Shown here: one piece after another, positions 14,299 to 25,734 of the stretch | Numbering within the stretch: position 1 is the stretch's first letter | Layout of the letters: the number at the start of each line of letters is the position of its first letter | Origin: Spiroplasma poulsonii | GTDB taxonomy: Bacteria > Bacillota_I > Bacilli_A > Mycoplasmatales > Mycoplasmataceae | Reading direction: 5' to 3' | NCBI RefSeq assembly: GCF_009866525.1 | Contig: NZ_CM020866.1 | Location: forward strand, 808,260-872,259 | Length of the DNA: 64,000 nucleotides | Program-made: the position numbers and the translations under genes | Notes under the pieces: generated by a model | What the model saw: only the letters and a program-made list of their open reading frames with translations | Databases searched by the model: none | What the model was told of the DNA's origin: nothing

Positions 14299-16090
14299 AT
14301 GAAGAGCAATGACATTAAAATTTTAAAAATTAAACCAATTAAGCAAGGCCTTCTTAACAATCAGCATTCTGATTGTCAAGAGCCTTCTTTAATTGCTAAG
14401 TCACATTTTTTTGGTGGTGAAAATAGCCATTTTTTTAATAATGGTTTTTTTGCATCAAACTCATCTGTCCCAACACAAATGATGCCACAAAATTATCCTT
14501 CTTCATTAACCCAATGCCGAGAATTAAATTTAAATCTTGATAATCCTGACGCGTTAAAAGTTTTGCATACTCAAACAGAACAGTTAGAACAAGAAAAGAC
14601 AAGTTTTCACCAACGGTTAGATCGAATAAAAACAACATTTGATGAAAAAGCACCTTTTCATAATGATAACCATTTACAAGAACCGCCAGTGATGAGCAAA
14701 AAGATTGATTTAACCCATTTTAATAATAACAATCCAGTTCATCGTGTTCTTAAAGATGATCAGATTGATGTTGATCGAACAGTCTTAAAAGCACAAGCGC
14801 GTGCTATTGCTCAAAAAATTGTCCAAAAAACAGAACAGGAAACAGCTCGGAAAACAAATGAGACAGTTGTTGAAAATAAACCTGTTTTAAAACCAAAATC
14901 AATTTTATCAACACATTTTCCGAAGGTTAGTGCTGTTAATCCAATTCCAAAAAAAGATGTTATTGTGACACAAAGTTATAATAATAAAACTCAAAATACA
15001 GAAAGTTCATCTTGAAAAAAATCACAACCGCTTTTTAATAATAAAATAAACTTAATTAAGGAAGAAGCAAAAAAACCGCAGACAAACGAGCCTGAACAAC
15101 CAAGAACTAAACCAGAAGCTAAAGGGATTAACTTAAACGTCGCATTTGGTCGCGGTTCGGAGGTTTATGATGAAGCTGATGTTATGGAATGGGATATCAC
15201 AAAACGACCAAATTTAGGACTTGATCATACGACTAATAAATATTATCTTCAAGAAGAAATAACCCCAAAAGAAGAAGAAAAGATAGGTTCTTTGCCAATA
15301 ACGCAAAAAGATGAGTCTGAAACTGAAATACCACGGGCAATTGAAATTGATGAACCAGTAGGAAACTATCGAATCAATAATTTTTATGCAAGTTTGTTTG
15401 ATACAGTAGAGTCAACTGCTAAACCAAGCAAACCAATTAAAAATGTTAAAATTAAACGAATTCGTGCAAAGAAGCAGGTAAAATCCAACGATGAGGATCT
15501 AAATCAAGAAAATCAAAAAAAATGATGTTCAACCAGCAACTTTTTTTAGTAATAGTTATCAAATTCAACTATTACCAAACGGAAGACAAAGAATTAGTAA
15601 AATTAGGAAAAATAACATTATTACATGACGTAATCCAACGATTTTAACAGCACGGATTATGGCTGTTGTTGGTCTAATTCTTTTATGTGGTGCTTTTTTA
15701 ATCTTTAATAATTGAATTAATAATTCATCATTGGATTTATATAATTTTATTACAACAACTTTTGGAGAATTTGATTTTATTCAAACTAACCAAGATTATT
15801 TTTTACCGAGCCGGTTGTTTATGATTATCTTGCTTAGTATCTATGCTATTGTTATTATTTTACCATTCTGTGTTATTCCTAATTTTAAAATTCAATTATA
15901 TTTGCTTTTACCTTTTGGTTTATTATTATTAGGAAGTGTAATTGGAATTGCTTTGTATGGTTATTTTTACAGTAATAATACTTTTCTGTTAACAAGTGGT
16001 ATAATGCAAATTATTAGTTATAGTTTTTTAATATTAGCAAATATCTTAATGTCAATAGGGATTTTATTCTTAAAGCGTCAAAAAAGATAA
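14299..16090 (+). pseudogene. Large cytoplasmic-domain membrane protein, frameshifted at A8
   Basis: The frame from ATG 14299 runs 416 codons to TAG at 15547-15549. It encodes a polar, Lys/Asn/Gln-rich region with no signal peptide (cytoplasmic, probably disordered, with a coiled-coil stretch near residue 95). An overlapping frame continues to TAA at 16088-16090 and adds about 185 residues with four hydrophobic segments (residues about 450-470 and three more near the C-terminus). The two join smoothly (NQKNDVQPATFFSNSY) if the run of eight A at 15515-15522 were seven. The intact product would be about 596 residues: a long cytoplasmic N-terminus anchored by C-terminal membrane helices. No family recognised. 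It may be decay, sequencing error or a slippage-switchable tract. Confidence 0.65.
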
Positions 16091-16118
16091 CACTAAGTTT
16101 TTTAAACTTAGTGTTTTA
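16090..16118 (+). terminator. Rho-independent terminator
   Basis: ACACTAAGTT (16090-16099) and AACTTAGTGT (16104-16113) form a 10-bp stem with a T tract. It isolates mnmA from the upstream gene. Confidence 0.85.
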
Positions 16119-16166
16119 ATGTTAAAATAATATTGCTAATTATATTATTAAGGGAAGTGATTATAA

Positions 16167-17300
<1,134 letters not shown>

Positions 17301-17315
17301 GAAAGGAATATTGTA

Positions 17316-19463
17316 ATGGCTGAAAAGATACGTGGTTATTTAAAATTAATTGTTTTTGAATCAAAGAATGGTTATCGGATTTGTAAATTTCAATTAGAAA
17401 AAGATAAAACCCATTTTATCTTTATTAAAGGTTTTTTAGCAACGTTACAACCTGATCAATTATACGAATTAACTGGTGAATTTGTTTATAATAATCGTTA
17501 TGGTCAAAATTTTGAAGTTAAAGAATTAAAACAAATTGGACCCCAAAGCAATGATGAAGTTTTGAAATACTTAACAAGTAGTTTGTTTCCAACAATCGGA
17601 GCAAAAACAGCACAAAGTATTATTGATTATTATGGAAACGATATTGTTAGTAAAATTAAGTCCAATATTTTAGAACTAAAACAAATTCCAGGAGTTACTA
17701 CTAAACAAGCGGATATTATTGCAAAATCATTTAACGAAATGAGCCAAGATGATGAATTAAACCATCAATTTAATCAAAAAGGGTTGTCTTTGCAAGTTTT
17801 ATCATTATTAAAAACAAAATATAATGTTGATCAAATTTATGCTTTATTAACAAAAGACCCTTATTCATTACTGTTAAAAGATAATATTTCATTCAAAATA
17901 ATTGATCAAATTTATTTAGCGCTTGACCAAGACCCGCTTAGTGATATTCGAATTGGTTATTATGCCTGATATTTAGCAAAAGAATTTTGTAATAATACTG
18001 GTGATACTTATTTAACATTAGATGAATTAACAGTTATTTTACAAAAACATTTTAATGATTTAACAAAAGAATCTATTTTAGCGGGGTTAAAATATAGTAA
18101 AGAAATCAACTTACTAATTTTTAAAAATGATAAAATTTATGTTGCAGAAATATATCATAGTGAGTTAAATATTGCTGCCATGTTAAGTGGTCTAAATTCA
18201 ACGGATCAATATGATGAAGAAAAACTGGTAAAGCATTTAGAGAAGTTAACAAGCAAGAAACAAATTAGTTACAATGCAAATCAAACGAAAGCAATCAAAG
18301 CCGCTGTTCATTCCAATTTTTTAGTAATTATTGGTGGTCCAGGAACTGGTAAAACAACTGTAGTTGATGGAATTGTTAGTATTTTAAAGCAAGTTTATCA
18401 ACAATCAAAAATTGTTTTAGCAGCACCAACCGGAAAGGCAGCAAAACGATTGCGCGAAAAAACAGGACAAAAAGCCTTAACGATTCATAAATTATTGAAA
18501 TATGATGCAATTACAAATCAGTTTTTTTATAATGAAAGTAATCCGTTAGAAAATGATATTTTAATTTTAGATGAAGTTAGTATGGTTGATAGTTTGTTAT
18601 TAGCTCAAATTGCCAAAGCTAGTTTAAATTTACGAAAATTAATTTTAATTGGTGATCCAAATCAGTTGCCTTCTGTTGCCTGCGGTAACACTTTACGTGA
18701 TATTATCCAAAGTGATGTTTTCAATGTCATTAAGTTAGAAGAAGTTTACCGCCAAGAAGCAGGAAATGATATTTTGGAATTAAGTTATGCGATTGAGCAA
18801 GACCATTTTGAATATGATTTACTAAACAAAAAAGATTTAACTTTTATTGAAGAAACTGATCCTCATTTATTATTAACAACAATTGGTGATTTATATCAGA
18901 AACTAAATGAAGAAAAATCAGGAGATTATAATGCAATTCAAGTAATTGCTCCGATGTATAATGGTCCTGTTGGCATTAACATGTTAAACACCTATTTACA
19001 AGATAAAATAAATCGTTCTTATGGCCAAAAAGAGATTAAAATTGGTCATCGGATTTTTCGGGTTAATGATAAAGTAATGCAATTAAAAAATCGTCCCGAG
19101 TTGGAAATTTATAATGGTGATGTTGGAGTTATTGTTGATATTAAAAAAGATAGAAACTTTAACGATGTTTTATTAATAAAATATGACAACATTGTTGAAT
19201 ATAGTAAAGAAATGTATTACGATATTACTTTAGCTTATGCATGTAGTGTGCACAAATTGCAAGGAAGTGAATATGATAATATCATTTTTGTTATCACTAA
19301 AAGTTTTTGAATGATGTTAAAACGGAATTTAATATATACTGCAATTACTCGAGCAAAAACAAATTTATATTTAATTGGCGAACAAAGAGCTTTTTTGCAA
19401 GGTGTTAATAATTTGTCGCAAAAACGGCGAACAACGCTAGAAGAAGTTCTTAAAGATTATTAA
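17316..19463 (+). CDS. recD2: RecD2-type ATP-dependent DNA helicase
   Basis: A 715-residue SF1B 5'-3' helicase of the RecD2/YrrC type, which works without RecBC. The N-terminal OB-like and helix-hairpin-helix region (about residues 85-150) is followed by the motor: Walker A GGPGTGKTT (near residue 346), PTGKAAKRLRE, Walker B ILDEVSMVD (near residue 421), GDPNQLPSV, and the late motif ACSVHKLQGSEYD (near residue 646). The C-terminus YTAITRAKTNLYLIGE is also standard. UGA Trp codons at two points. It probably acts in replication-fork repair. Directly downstream of mnmA; a terminator hairpin lies 180 bp after it. Confidence 0.95.
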
Positions 19464-19715
19464 ATATAGGATTTGTTTTATTGTTGTTTTTGCTTTTATG
19501 ATGTTAATTTAAAATAAATTATTTTTTTAGGCCAAAACAGTTTTTTTGTTATAATGATGGTGCTTAAAACTAAAACTATAGCAGTTTATTTTTAAGCAGA
19601 CATAGAAACATATTTTATAGTTTTCATTAGTTTATATTTAGAATGTGTAATTAAATTTAGTTTTAATTACACATTTTATTTTTTTAGTGTGTGATTTTAT
19701 TGGTTAATTTTAAAT
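19464..19715. other. Intergenic region after recD2
   Basis: A 252-bp AT-rich gap. It holds TTTTTTGTTATAATGATGG near 19543-19560 (a TATAAT-like element at 19550) and the hairpin terminator at 19641-19690. This spacing would fit a short transcript of about 120 nt with no ORF, but no conserved RNA is recognised. Confidence 0.4.
19641..19690 (+). terminator. Rho-independent terminator
   Basis: AATGTGTAATTAAA is followed by its complement TTTTAATTACACATT and a run of T up to about 19686. The stem is long (about 13 bp). Confidence 0.8.
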
Positions 19716-20782
19716 AGACTTCTTGCATTACTTGTTAAAAAATTGCAAATATTTGTAAAAAAGATACTAATAGAAAAATATAATTTTAATTAATTATGTT
19801 TTTTATTTAAAAATTTAATATTTTTCCACAACGAAAAATTAATTTATTATTTAAATTATTTAATTTTAAATAAATATTTTATGTTAAATATAATAAATGT
19901 AAATTATAAATTGAGGCAATTAAATTAAATCTTAAACCAAATCTTTTTCTTCGATTACGATATTTTTCTGTAATAATTTTAAATTTTTTAAGAATAGCAA
20001 AAATATTTTCAATAATAATTCTCATTTTTGAAACTAGTCTATTATATTGCTTTTGTTCTTTGTTTAAAGGGTTTTTCTTTGTTTTCTTTGTAGGTATTAG
20101 AACATTATTGTGATTTTTTTGTATTCCTTGATAACCACTATCAACTATTAATTTGGTATTTTTTAAAATTGGGATTTTTGATTCTTTAAATAAAGCATAA
20201 TCATGTTTTTTTCCGAGCGAAAAACTTGTTGCAATAATTTTTTTGGTTTCTTGTTCGATAATTACTTGTGTTTTGATCGTGTGTTTTTTCTTTTTACCAG
20301 AATAAGATTGTTTTTGTCTTTTTTTGGGCGTTGGATTGGAGTTTCGGTAGCATCAATAATAATAGTTTTATCATTAAAATAATCATTTATTAGTGCTTTT
20401 TTACCAGCAAGTTGTTGAAAATCAGAGTTTTTAATTAAAATATCTTCAATTCACTTAATATTACGATAACAATTAGCCTCACTAATATCAAAACTTTTAC
20501 CAAGACGAAAATAAGTCTGATATTCTCGTCAATATAATAAAGTCATCAATAATCTATTTTCTAATGATAATTTATTAGTTTTACCACCTTTTTTAAATTT
20601 TTCTATTTCAGCAACTTTTAAAATATCTAACATTTTATTAAAAGTGGATTTTTTTATTCCTGTTAATCTTAACCATTCTCTATCATTAAGAGTATTAAAT
20701 TTATTATTGTTCATATTTTTATGTCCTCATAAATTATATTTTATAATAATATTTTAATAAAAAAGGGTATCGCAAGAAGTCT
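19716..20782 (-). mobile_element. IS5-family element, full length
   Basis: A 1067-bp copy in reverse orientation with AAT at 19713-19715 and 20783-20785. It lies in the gap between recD2 and the lipoprotein gene and so disrupts no coding sequence, but it may displace the lipoprotein promoter. Confidence 0.95.
19879..20714 (-). CDS. IS5-family transposase
   Basis: Both frames are open and the A7 slippage run is intact. Differences from the majority: Arg for His in the YFHLGKS segment, and His for Gln four codons before the stop. The latter is shared with the copy at 29650, which hints at a recent common source. Confidence 0.88.
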
Positions 20783-20894
20783 AATGTATTTATAGCAAAC
20801 AGCTTCAAGAGTATGAGACCACTTGTTTTTTTTGTTTTTTTGTCATAATTAAAAACATATGTAGCAAAAATATGCTGAAGGGGAGACTGAAAAA

Positions 20895-22448
20895 ATGAAA
20901 AAATTATTGGCGTTATTGGGTATTTCTGCTTTCACTGTAACAGGAGCTAGCACAATTGTTAGTTGTCATCGGGGGAGCGACTCAGATGATTCAAATACTG
21001 GAGCAGCAAAGGATGCCGAGACTTTAAATAAAATTTCGCAACGCATTTCAAATGCATTTTTAGAGTATGCTCGCACCAGAAACACAATTAATAGTAAGGA
21101 TTATCAACCAACATTTGATGAGTTATATACTATGGTTGATAAAACGACACAAAGTAAAGCATTAGATCAAAATGATCCTAAAGTTGTTGGTGCTTTACAA
21201 ATTTTAAAAACTAGTTTTATGGCTGTTTTTAACAATGTGAATCAACAAATTATTAATGATTATTCAAATTATTATATTGATACTAAACCAATTGATTTAT
21301 CTGAAGATAGTTTAAAATATAATTTAAATTTTATTGATACAGAAAAATTAGCAAAGTTAGCAAATAATCCAGCTGTTAAAGATGTTAAAGCAACCCGATT
21401 AGATTTTAGTTTTAGTTTTAAGGTTAATTTTAAAAATTTAGCAACCACTTCAAATTACTTTATTCAATATGTTATTACTGATGATCCAAAGACAATGGGG
21501 GATGTTTTACGTGGTGTTGTTGAAAAACTTTCAAAAGTAATTGTAAAATTTTTTGTTAAAGAAGGAACATTCCAAATTGATAAAACTCCAGGTTTTGAAG
21601 AAATTTATAATGATTTTAATGTTAACTATACCCAAGGCTTTCGTGATTTAGATAATATTATTTTAGCAAAATTAAAAAAAGCCATTGCGGAAGATTCTGA
21701 TTCAGCAAACCTTGTTGGAAGTATTAAATATAATGATTCATTAACGTTATTAACTTTATTAACAAGCGCTATTAATAACAGCACAAATGGGGTTGATCTT
21801 GTAACTGAAAAAACAGCTTCTTATGTTTGAGCCGGAATGGGTTATCAACCAGATAAAATTACACCAGAAAACTTTGTTACATTTTATCGTTCATTAGTTA
21901 ATATTTTTAATACAGGACATAATAGTTTAAATTTAGCTTATTTTAATGTTAATTTATCAAAAATGTTAGTTGCTGGATTTCCATTATTGGGGGCAGTTAT
22001 GAACGGCGGTGAAGCATTAAAAGTTCAAGTTGAAATTACAAAAGATGGTTTGGATAAAAAACTACTGGAATATGGAAAATTGGTAACAGCTTTTTATAAA
22101 CATTTTCGTCTTGAATCAAATAAAAATTCTGGGGTTTGACATCTTAGTGAGTCCGCCTTTAATAAAATTTTAGCTTTACCAGAATATAAATATCAAAAGG
22201 TTTTAAGAATTTTAATTGATGATTTTAAAGCATCTTCTGAGGCCAAAGGCTTATCAGGATTAGATATTTTTACAACAGGTGATTGAAAAAAACGTGGTCA
22301 TGATGTTACTTTAAATGATACAAAAGATACTTTTTCATTACGTCGTGGTACGGTCTGAAACTTTGATCTAACTTTTGGGACAAATAATGCCGTTTATTAT
22401 ACTGGGTGAACATCAACATTATTTACATTACAATTTACTAAAAAATAA
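20895..22448 (+). CDS. Secreted lipoprotein
   Basis: A 517-residue protein with a classic lipoprotein signal: MKKLLALLGISAFTVTGAST, then IVSC with the lipid-modified Cys at residue 24, then a Ser/Asp-rich linker. The mature part is hydrophilic and mostly helical, with several UGA Trp codons, and has no recognised domain. Start at ATG 20895 behind GAAGGGGAG. It will be anchored on the outer face of the single membrane. Spiroplasma lipoproteins often act in host contact or as substrate-binding proteins; the role here is unknown. Its terminator follows at once, and IS5 copies sit on both sides. Confidence 0.85.
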
Positions 22449-22457
22449 CATTAACTT

Positions 22458-22488
22458 AAAAAGCAAGAAAGTTCTTGCTTTTTTTATT
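22458..22488 (+). terminator. Rho-independent terminator
   Basis: AAGCAAGAA (22461-22469) and TTCTTGCTT (22472-22480) form a 9-bp stem followed by seven T. Confidence 0.88.
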
Positions 22489-22496
22489 TTAATATT

Positions 22497-23563
22497 AGAC
22501 TTCTTACATTACTTGTTAAAAAATTGCAAATATTTGTAAAAAAGATACTAATAGAAAAATATAATTTTAATTAATTATGTTTTTTATTTAAAAATTTAAT
22601 ATTTTTCCACAACGAAAAATTAATTTATTATTTAAATTATTTAATTTTAAATAAATATTTTATGTTAAATATAATAATTGTAAATTATAAATTGAGGCAA
22701 TTAAATTAAATCTTAAACCAAATCTTTTTCTTCGATTACGATATTTTTCTGTAATAATTTTAAATTTTTTAAGAATAGCAAAAATATTTTCAATAATAAT
22801 TCTCATTTTTGAAACTAGTCTATTATATTGCTTTTGTTCTTTGTTTAAAGGGTTTTTCTTTGTTTTCTTTGTAGGTATTAGAACATTATTGTGATTTTTT
22901 TGTATTCCTTGATAACCACTATCAACTATTAATTTGGTATTTTTTAAAATTGGGATTTTTGATTCTTTAAATAAAGCATAATCATGTTTTTTTCCGAGCG
23001 AAAAACTTGTTGCAATAATTTTTTTGGTTTCTTGTTCGATAATTACTTGTGTTTTGATCGTGTGTTTTTTCTTTTTACCAGAATAAGATTGTTTTTGTCT
23101 TTTTTTGGGCGTTGGATTGGAGTTTCGGTAGCATCAATAATAATAGTTTTATCATTAAAATAATCATTTATTAGTGCTTTTTTACCAGCAAGTTGTTGAA
23201 AATCAGAGTTTTTAATTAAAATATCTTCAATTCACTTAATATTACGATAACAATTAGCCTCACTAATATCAAAACTTTTACCAAGATGAAAATAAGTCTG
23301 ATATTCTCGTCAATATAATAAAGTCATCAATAATCTATTTTCTAATGATAATTTATTAGTTTTACCACCTTTTTTAAATTTTTCTATTTCAGCAACTTTT
23401 AAAATATCTAACATTTTATTAAAAGTGGATTTTTTTATTCCTGTTAATCTTAACCATTCTCTATCATTAAGAGTATTAAATTTATTATTGTTCATATTTT
23501 TATGTCCTCATAAATTATATTTTATAATAATATTTTAATAAAAAAGGGTATCGCAAGAAGTCT
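22497..23563 (-). mobile_element. IS5-family element, full length
   Basis: A 1067-bp copy with ATT at 22494-22496 and 23564-23566. The right terminus reads CTTAC where others read CTTGC. It is inserted just after the lipoprotein terminator. Confidence 0.95.
22660..23495 (-). CDS. IS5-family transposase
   Basis: Two open frames joined at the A7 run, with no disabling change seen relative to the copy at 10571. Confidence 0.88.
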
Positions 23564-23637
23564 ATTATGTTAAAGAATTTTAAAGATAGTATGCACCAGA
23601 TGTAGGCCGCAATTTTGCCGCGTTTTATCAGTGGACC

Positions 23638-23687
23638 GAATAAAGTAAGTGTTTACTGGATTTTACCAGCAAACACTTACTTTATTC
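23638..23687. repeat. Long hairpin made of ISLre2-type ends (MITE-like)
   Basis: GAATAAAGTAAGTGTTTACTGG (23638-23659) is followed by a 6-base loop and its complement (23666-23687): 22 pairs with one mismatch. The right arm plus the following CAACA equals the right end of the ISLre2 remnant at 14177-14199. It looks like two element ends with almost nothing between. It could also work as a bidirectional terminator. Confidence 0.65.
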
Positions 23688-23726
23688 CAACAGTGTTGTC
23701 GTTTTAGGAAAAAGTTTACTTTTAAC

Positions 23727-23755
23727 TTGCATTTTAAAATTAAACTTTATATTAT
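23727..23755 (+). promoter_or_regulatory. Promoter of the riboswitch/deoD operon
   Basis: TTGCAT (23727-23732) and TATTAT (23750-23755) with a 17-bp spacer put the transcript start near 23762, about 18 bases before the aptamer. Confidence 0.6.
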
Positions 23756-23779
23756 TACTTTAACAACTTTAAAAAGCAA

Positions 23780-23925
23780 TTTTGGATGTTACGGGAATTA
23801 GGTGAAAATCCTAGGCTGTCCCAGCAACTGTAAAGTGGATGAAAGCTAACATATGCCATTGAGAAGATACTTCTTGAGAAGGAATAGCGAGTAAAGTGAA
23901 ACTGAGCCAGTAGACCGATCTAAAA
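23780..23925 (+). promoter_or_regulatory. Cobalamin (adenosylcobalamin-type) riboswitch aptamer
   Basis: All core blocks of the B12 aptamer appear in order: GGGAA, GGTGAAAATCC, GCTGTCCCAGCAACTGTAA (the B12 box), a peripheral arm GCCATTGAGAAG...CTTCTTGAGAAGG, and GAGCCAGTAGACC. The closing stem pairs TTTTGGAT (23780-23787) with ATCTAAAA (23918-23925). The arm that usually lies between the first strand and GGGAA is shortened. The peripheral arm suggests the large adenosylcobalamin-binding class. A hairpin (23928-23947) and a second one around CCCTGGGG (about 23955-23985) follow as a likely switching region. The next gene is deoD, 411 bases further on. Confidence 0.92.
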
Positions 23926-24336
23926 AACATTGATATTTTATCAGTGCTGCCTTTATAGTTATTATCCCTGGGGTTGGATAGTTAATTATTTATTAGTGAA
24001 AAACTATTAAATAATAATTTGAAAGACGTCAAAAAGCGTTTTTTAGTTGTTAATTTAAAGCGATAATCCTATTAGGGCATTATTTAAAATAATAATAATT
24101 AAAAAATCTTTAAGTTTAATAAAACTAATTTTAAAATATTTTATAATTTTAATTTTTTATTAACCTAATTTATTAAATAAAAATAAAACTGTTAATTAAA
24201 CATCACTTATATGAATATATTAAAATATTCCTTTTCGTTTTGTTTAAATTTATTTTTAAGAAAAAGTATTTTAAATAATAATCTCATTAATAGGATCGTT
24301 AGTCCAATAAAGGTACAAAAAGAAGGAAATAAAAAA
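23926..24336 (+). other. Long untranslated leader between riboswitch and deoD
   Basis: It contains the hairpin CATTGATA/TATCAGTG (23928-23947), a second hairpin with loop region CCCTGGGG (23955-23985), and a possible long-range 9-bp pairing between ATCCTATTA (24066-24074) and TAATAGGAT (24288-24296) that would enclose about 210 bases. An ATG at 24211 is in frame with deoD, but the extra 42 residues are unlike DeoD proteins and have no ribosome site, so this stretch is taken as untranslated. No clear terminator is seen. Confidence 0.5.
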
Positions 24337-25047
24337 ATGACACCACATATTAATGCAAAACCAACGGATATTGCAAAAGTTGTTTTAATGCCCGGTGATT
24401 CGTTACGAGCAAAAGCAATTGCGGAAAAATATTTGACCGATTACAAATTAGTCAATGAGGTTCGAAATATGTTTATGTATACAGGAAAATATCAAGATAT
24501 TGAAATTACAATTGCTGGAAGTGGGATGGGTTGTCCAAGTATTGGAATTTATTCCTATGAATTATTTAAATTTTATGATGTTGATTATATTATTCGCATT
24601 GGTTCAGCGGGTAGTTATAAATCAGAGTTTGAACTATATGATATTTTCAATGTTCGCGAAGCGTTTGGTGAAAGTAATTATGCCAAAATTGCTGCTAATA
24701 TAGATTCTCATCTAATTCCATCAAGTGAAAAATTATTCAATACGATTGAAGATGTAGCGTTAAAGCAAGGAATCAAAACACATACTGGTACTGCCTATGC
24801 TGCTGATGTTTTTTATCGCTATGATGAGTCGTTATCATTTACGAAAGAACATAATCTAGATGTTGTTGAAATGGAATCATATGCCTTGTTTGCAAATGCA
24901 ATTGTGACCAAAAAACAAGCAGCAACATTGCTAACTATTTCTGATAACCTTGTTACAAAACAAGCAGCTTCAGCAATGGAACGCCAAAATAATTTTATGG
25001 TAATGGTGCAATTGGCGTTAACAACGGAAGTGCAATTAATGAAATAA
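24337..25047 (+). CDS. deoD: Purine-nucleoside phosphorylase DeoD
   Basis: A 236-residue hexameric-type phosphorylase (family about 235), cleaving purine (deoxy)nucleosides with phosphate to base and (deoxy)ribose 1-phosphate. Visible motifs: MPGDSLRAKAIAEKYL (phosphate site; the usual Pro of GDPLR is Ser here), AGSGMGCPSIGIYSYEL, RIGSAGSY, the sugar-binding VEMESYALF (near residue 180) and the catalytic Asp in TISDNLV (near residue 205). Start at ATG 24337 behind AGAAGGAAAT. It is the first gene of a five-gene operon under the B12 riboswitch. Confidence 0.95.
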   Translation: MTPHINAKPTDIAKVVLMPGDSLRAKAIAEKYLTDYKLVNEVRNMFMYTGKYQDIEITIAGSGMGCPSIGIYSYELFKFYDVDYIIRIGSAGSYKSEFELYDIFNVREAFGESNYAKIAANIDSHLIPSSEKLFNTIEDVALKQGIKTHTGTAYAADVFYRYDESLSFTKEHNLDVVEMESYALFANAIVTKKQAATLLTISDNLVTKQAASAMERQNNFMVMVQLALTTEVQLMK

Positions 25048-25065
25048 CCTAACGGAGGAGAAGAA

Positions 25066-25689
25066 ATGAAAATTGCTGTTTTTGGAACTGTTGGTGCTGG
25101 GAAAACAAAAGTTAGTGAGACGTTATGTCAACAGTTAAATTATAATTTATTTAAAGAACCCTTAGAAGAAAACCCATATTTTAATGATTTTTATCAGGAT
25201 ATGAAAGGATTTGCCTTTAAAATGCAAATTTACATGTTGACAACCAGAATTGAACAATTTTTTGAAATTGATAATTTAGAAGATACTGTTTTTGATCGCA
25301 CGATTTTAGAAGATCCGGTTTTTGTTCGGGTTTCACATTTGTTAGAAATTATGAATGATGTTGATTTTAAAGTTTACAATCGTTTTTTTCAAAATGTTAT
25401 TACACCAATTTTAAAACAAAAATTAGGGTTTGATGTCATTATTTATTTAAAAGTTTCAACAGCAAAAGCTGTTGAACGGATTAATAAGCGTGGCCGCGTA
25501 TTAGAATTAGAAACGCCATACCATTATTGGGAAAAATTAAATGAACAATATGAGGTCTTATATTATGAATTAAAGGATTATTATCATTTCATTGTTGTTG
25601 ATGCTGATAACGATAATTTTGCAGAAAAAATGACCTTTATTATGCAGAAATTATTAATGATAGATAATAAAGTTCCTTGTTTAATTTAA
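25066..25689 (+). CDS. Deoxynucleoside kinase (deoxyadenosine/deoxyguanosine type)
   Basis: A 207-residue kinase that phosphorylates deoxynucleosides using ATP. The P-loop GTVGAGKTK lies at residues 7-15. The segment FKEPLEENPYFNDFYQD is followed by DRTILEDPVF (the DRS-type motif, near residue 85) and the Arg-rich lid KRGRVLELETPYHYW (near residue 145). This pattern is typical of the Mollicute and Bacillus dAK/dGK family. It lies 18 bp after deoD behind GGAGGAG. Substrate preference cannot be decided from sequence. Together with the phosphorylase and transferase in the operon it supplies dNMPs from salvaged nucleosides. Confidence 0.9.
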   Translation: MKIAVFGTVGAGKTKVSETLCQQLNYNLFKEPLEENPYFNDFYQDMKGFAFKMQIYMLTTRIEQFFEIDNLEDTVFDRTILEDPVFVRVSHLLEIMNDVDFKVYNRFFQNVITPILKQKLGFDVIIYLKVSTAKAVERINKRGRVLELETPYHYWEKLNEQYEVLYYELKDYYHFIVVDADNDNFAEKMTFIMQKLLMIDNKVPCLI

Positions 25690-25734
25690 AAATAATTATC
25701 GTTGATATTTTAAATTTATTAGGAGGAAAACGAA

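Noticed and set aside
24211-24336. Upstream in-frame ATG extending deoD by 42 residues
   Set aside because: No ribosome site, composition unlike DeoD N-termini, and the family start MTPHINAKPTDIA has a good site at 24337.
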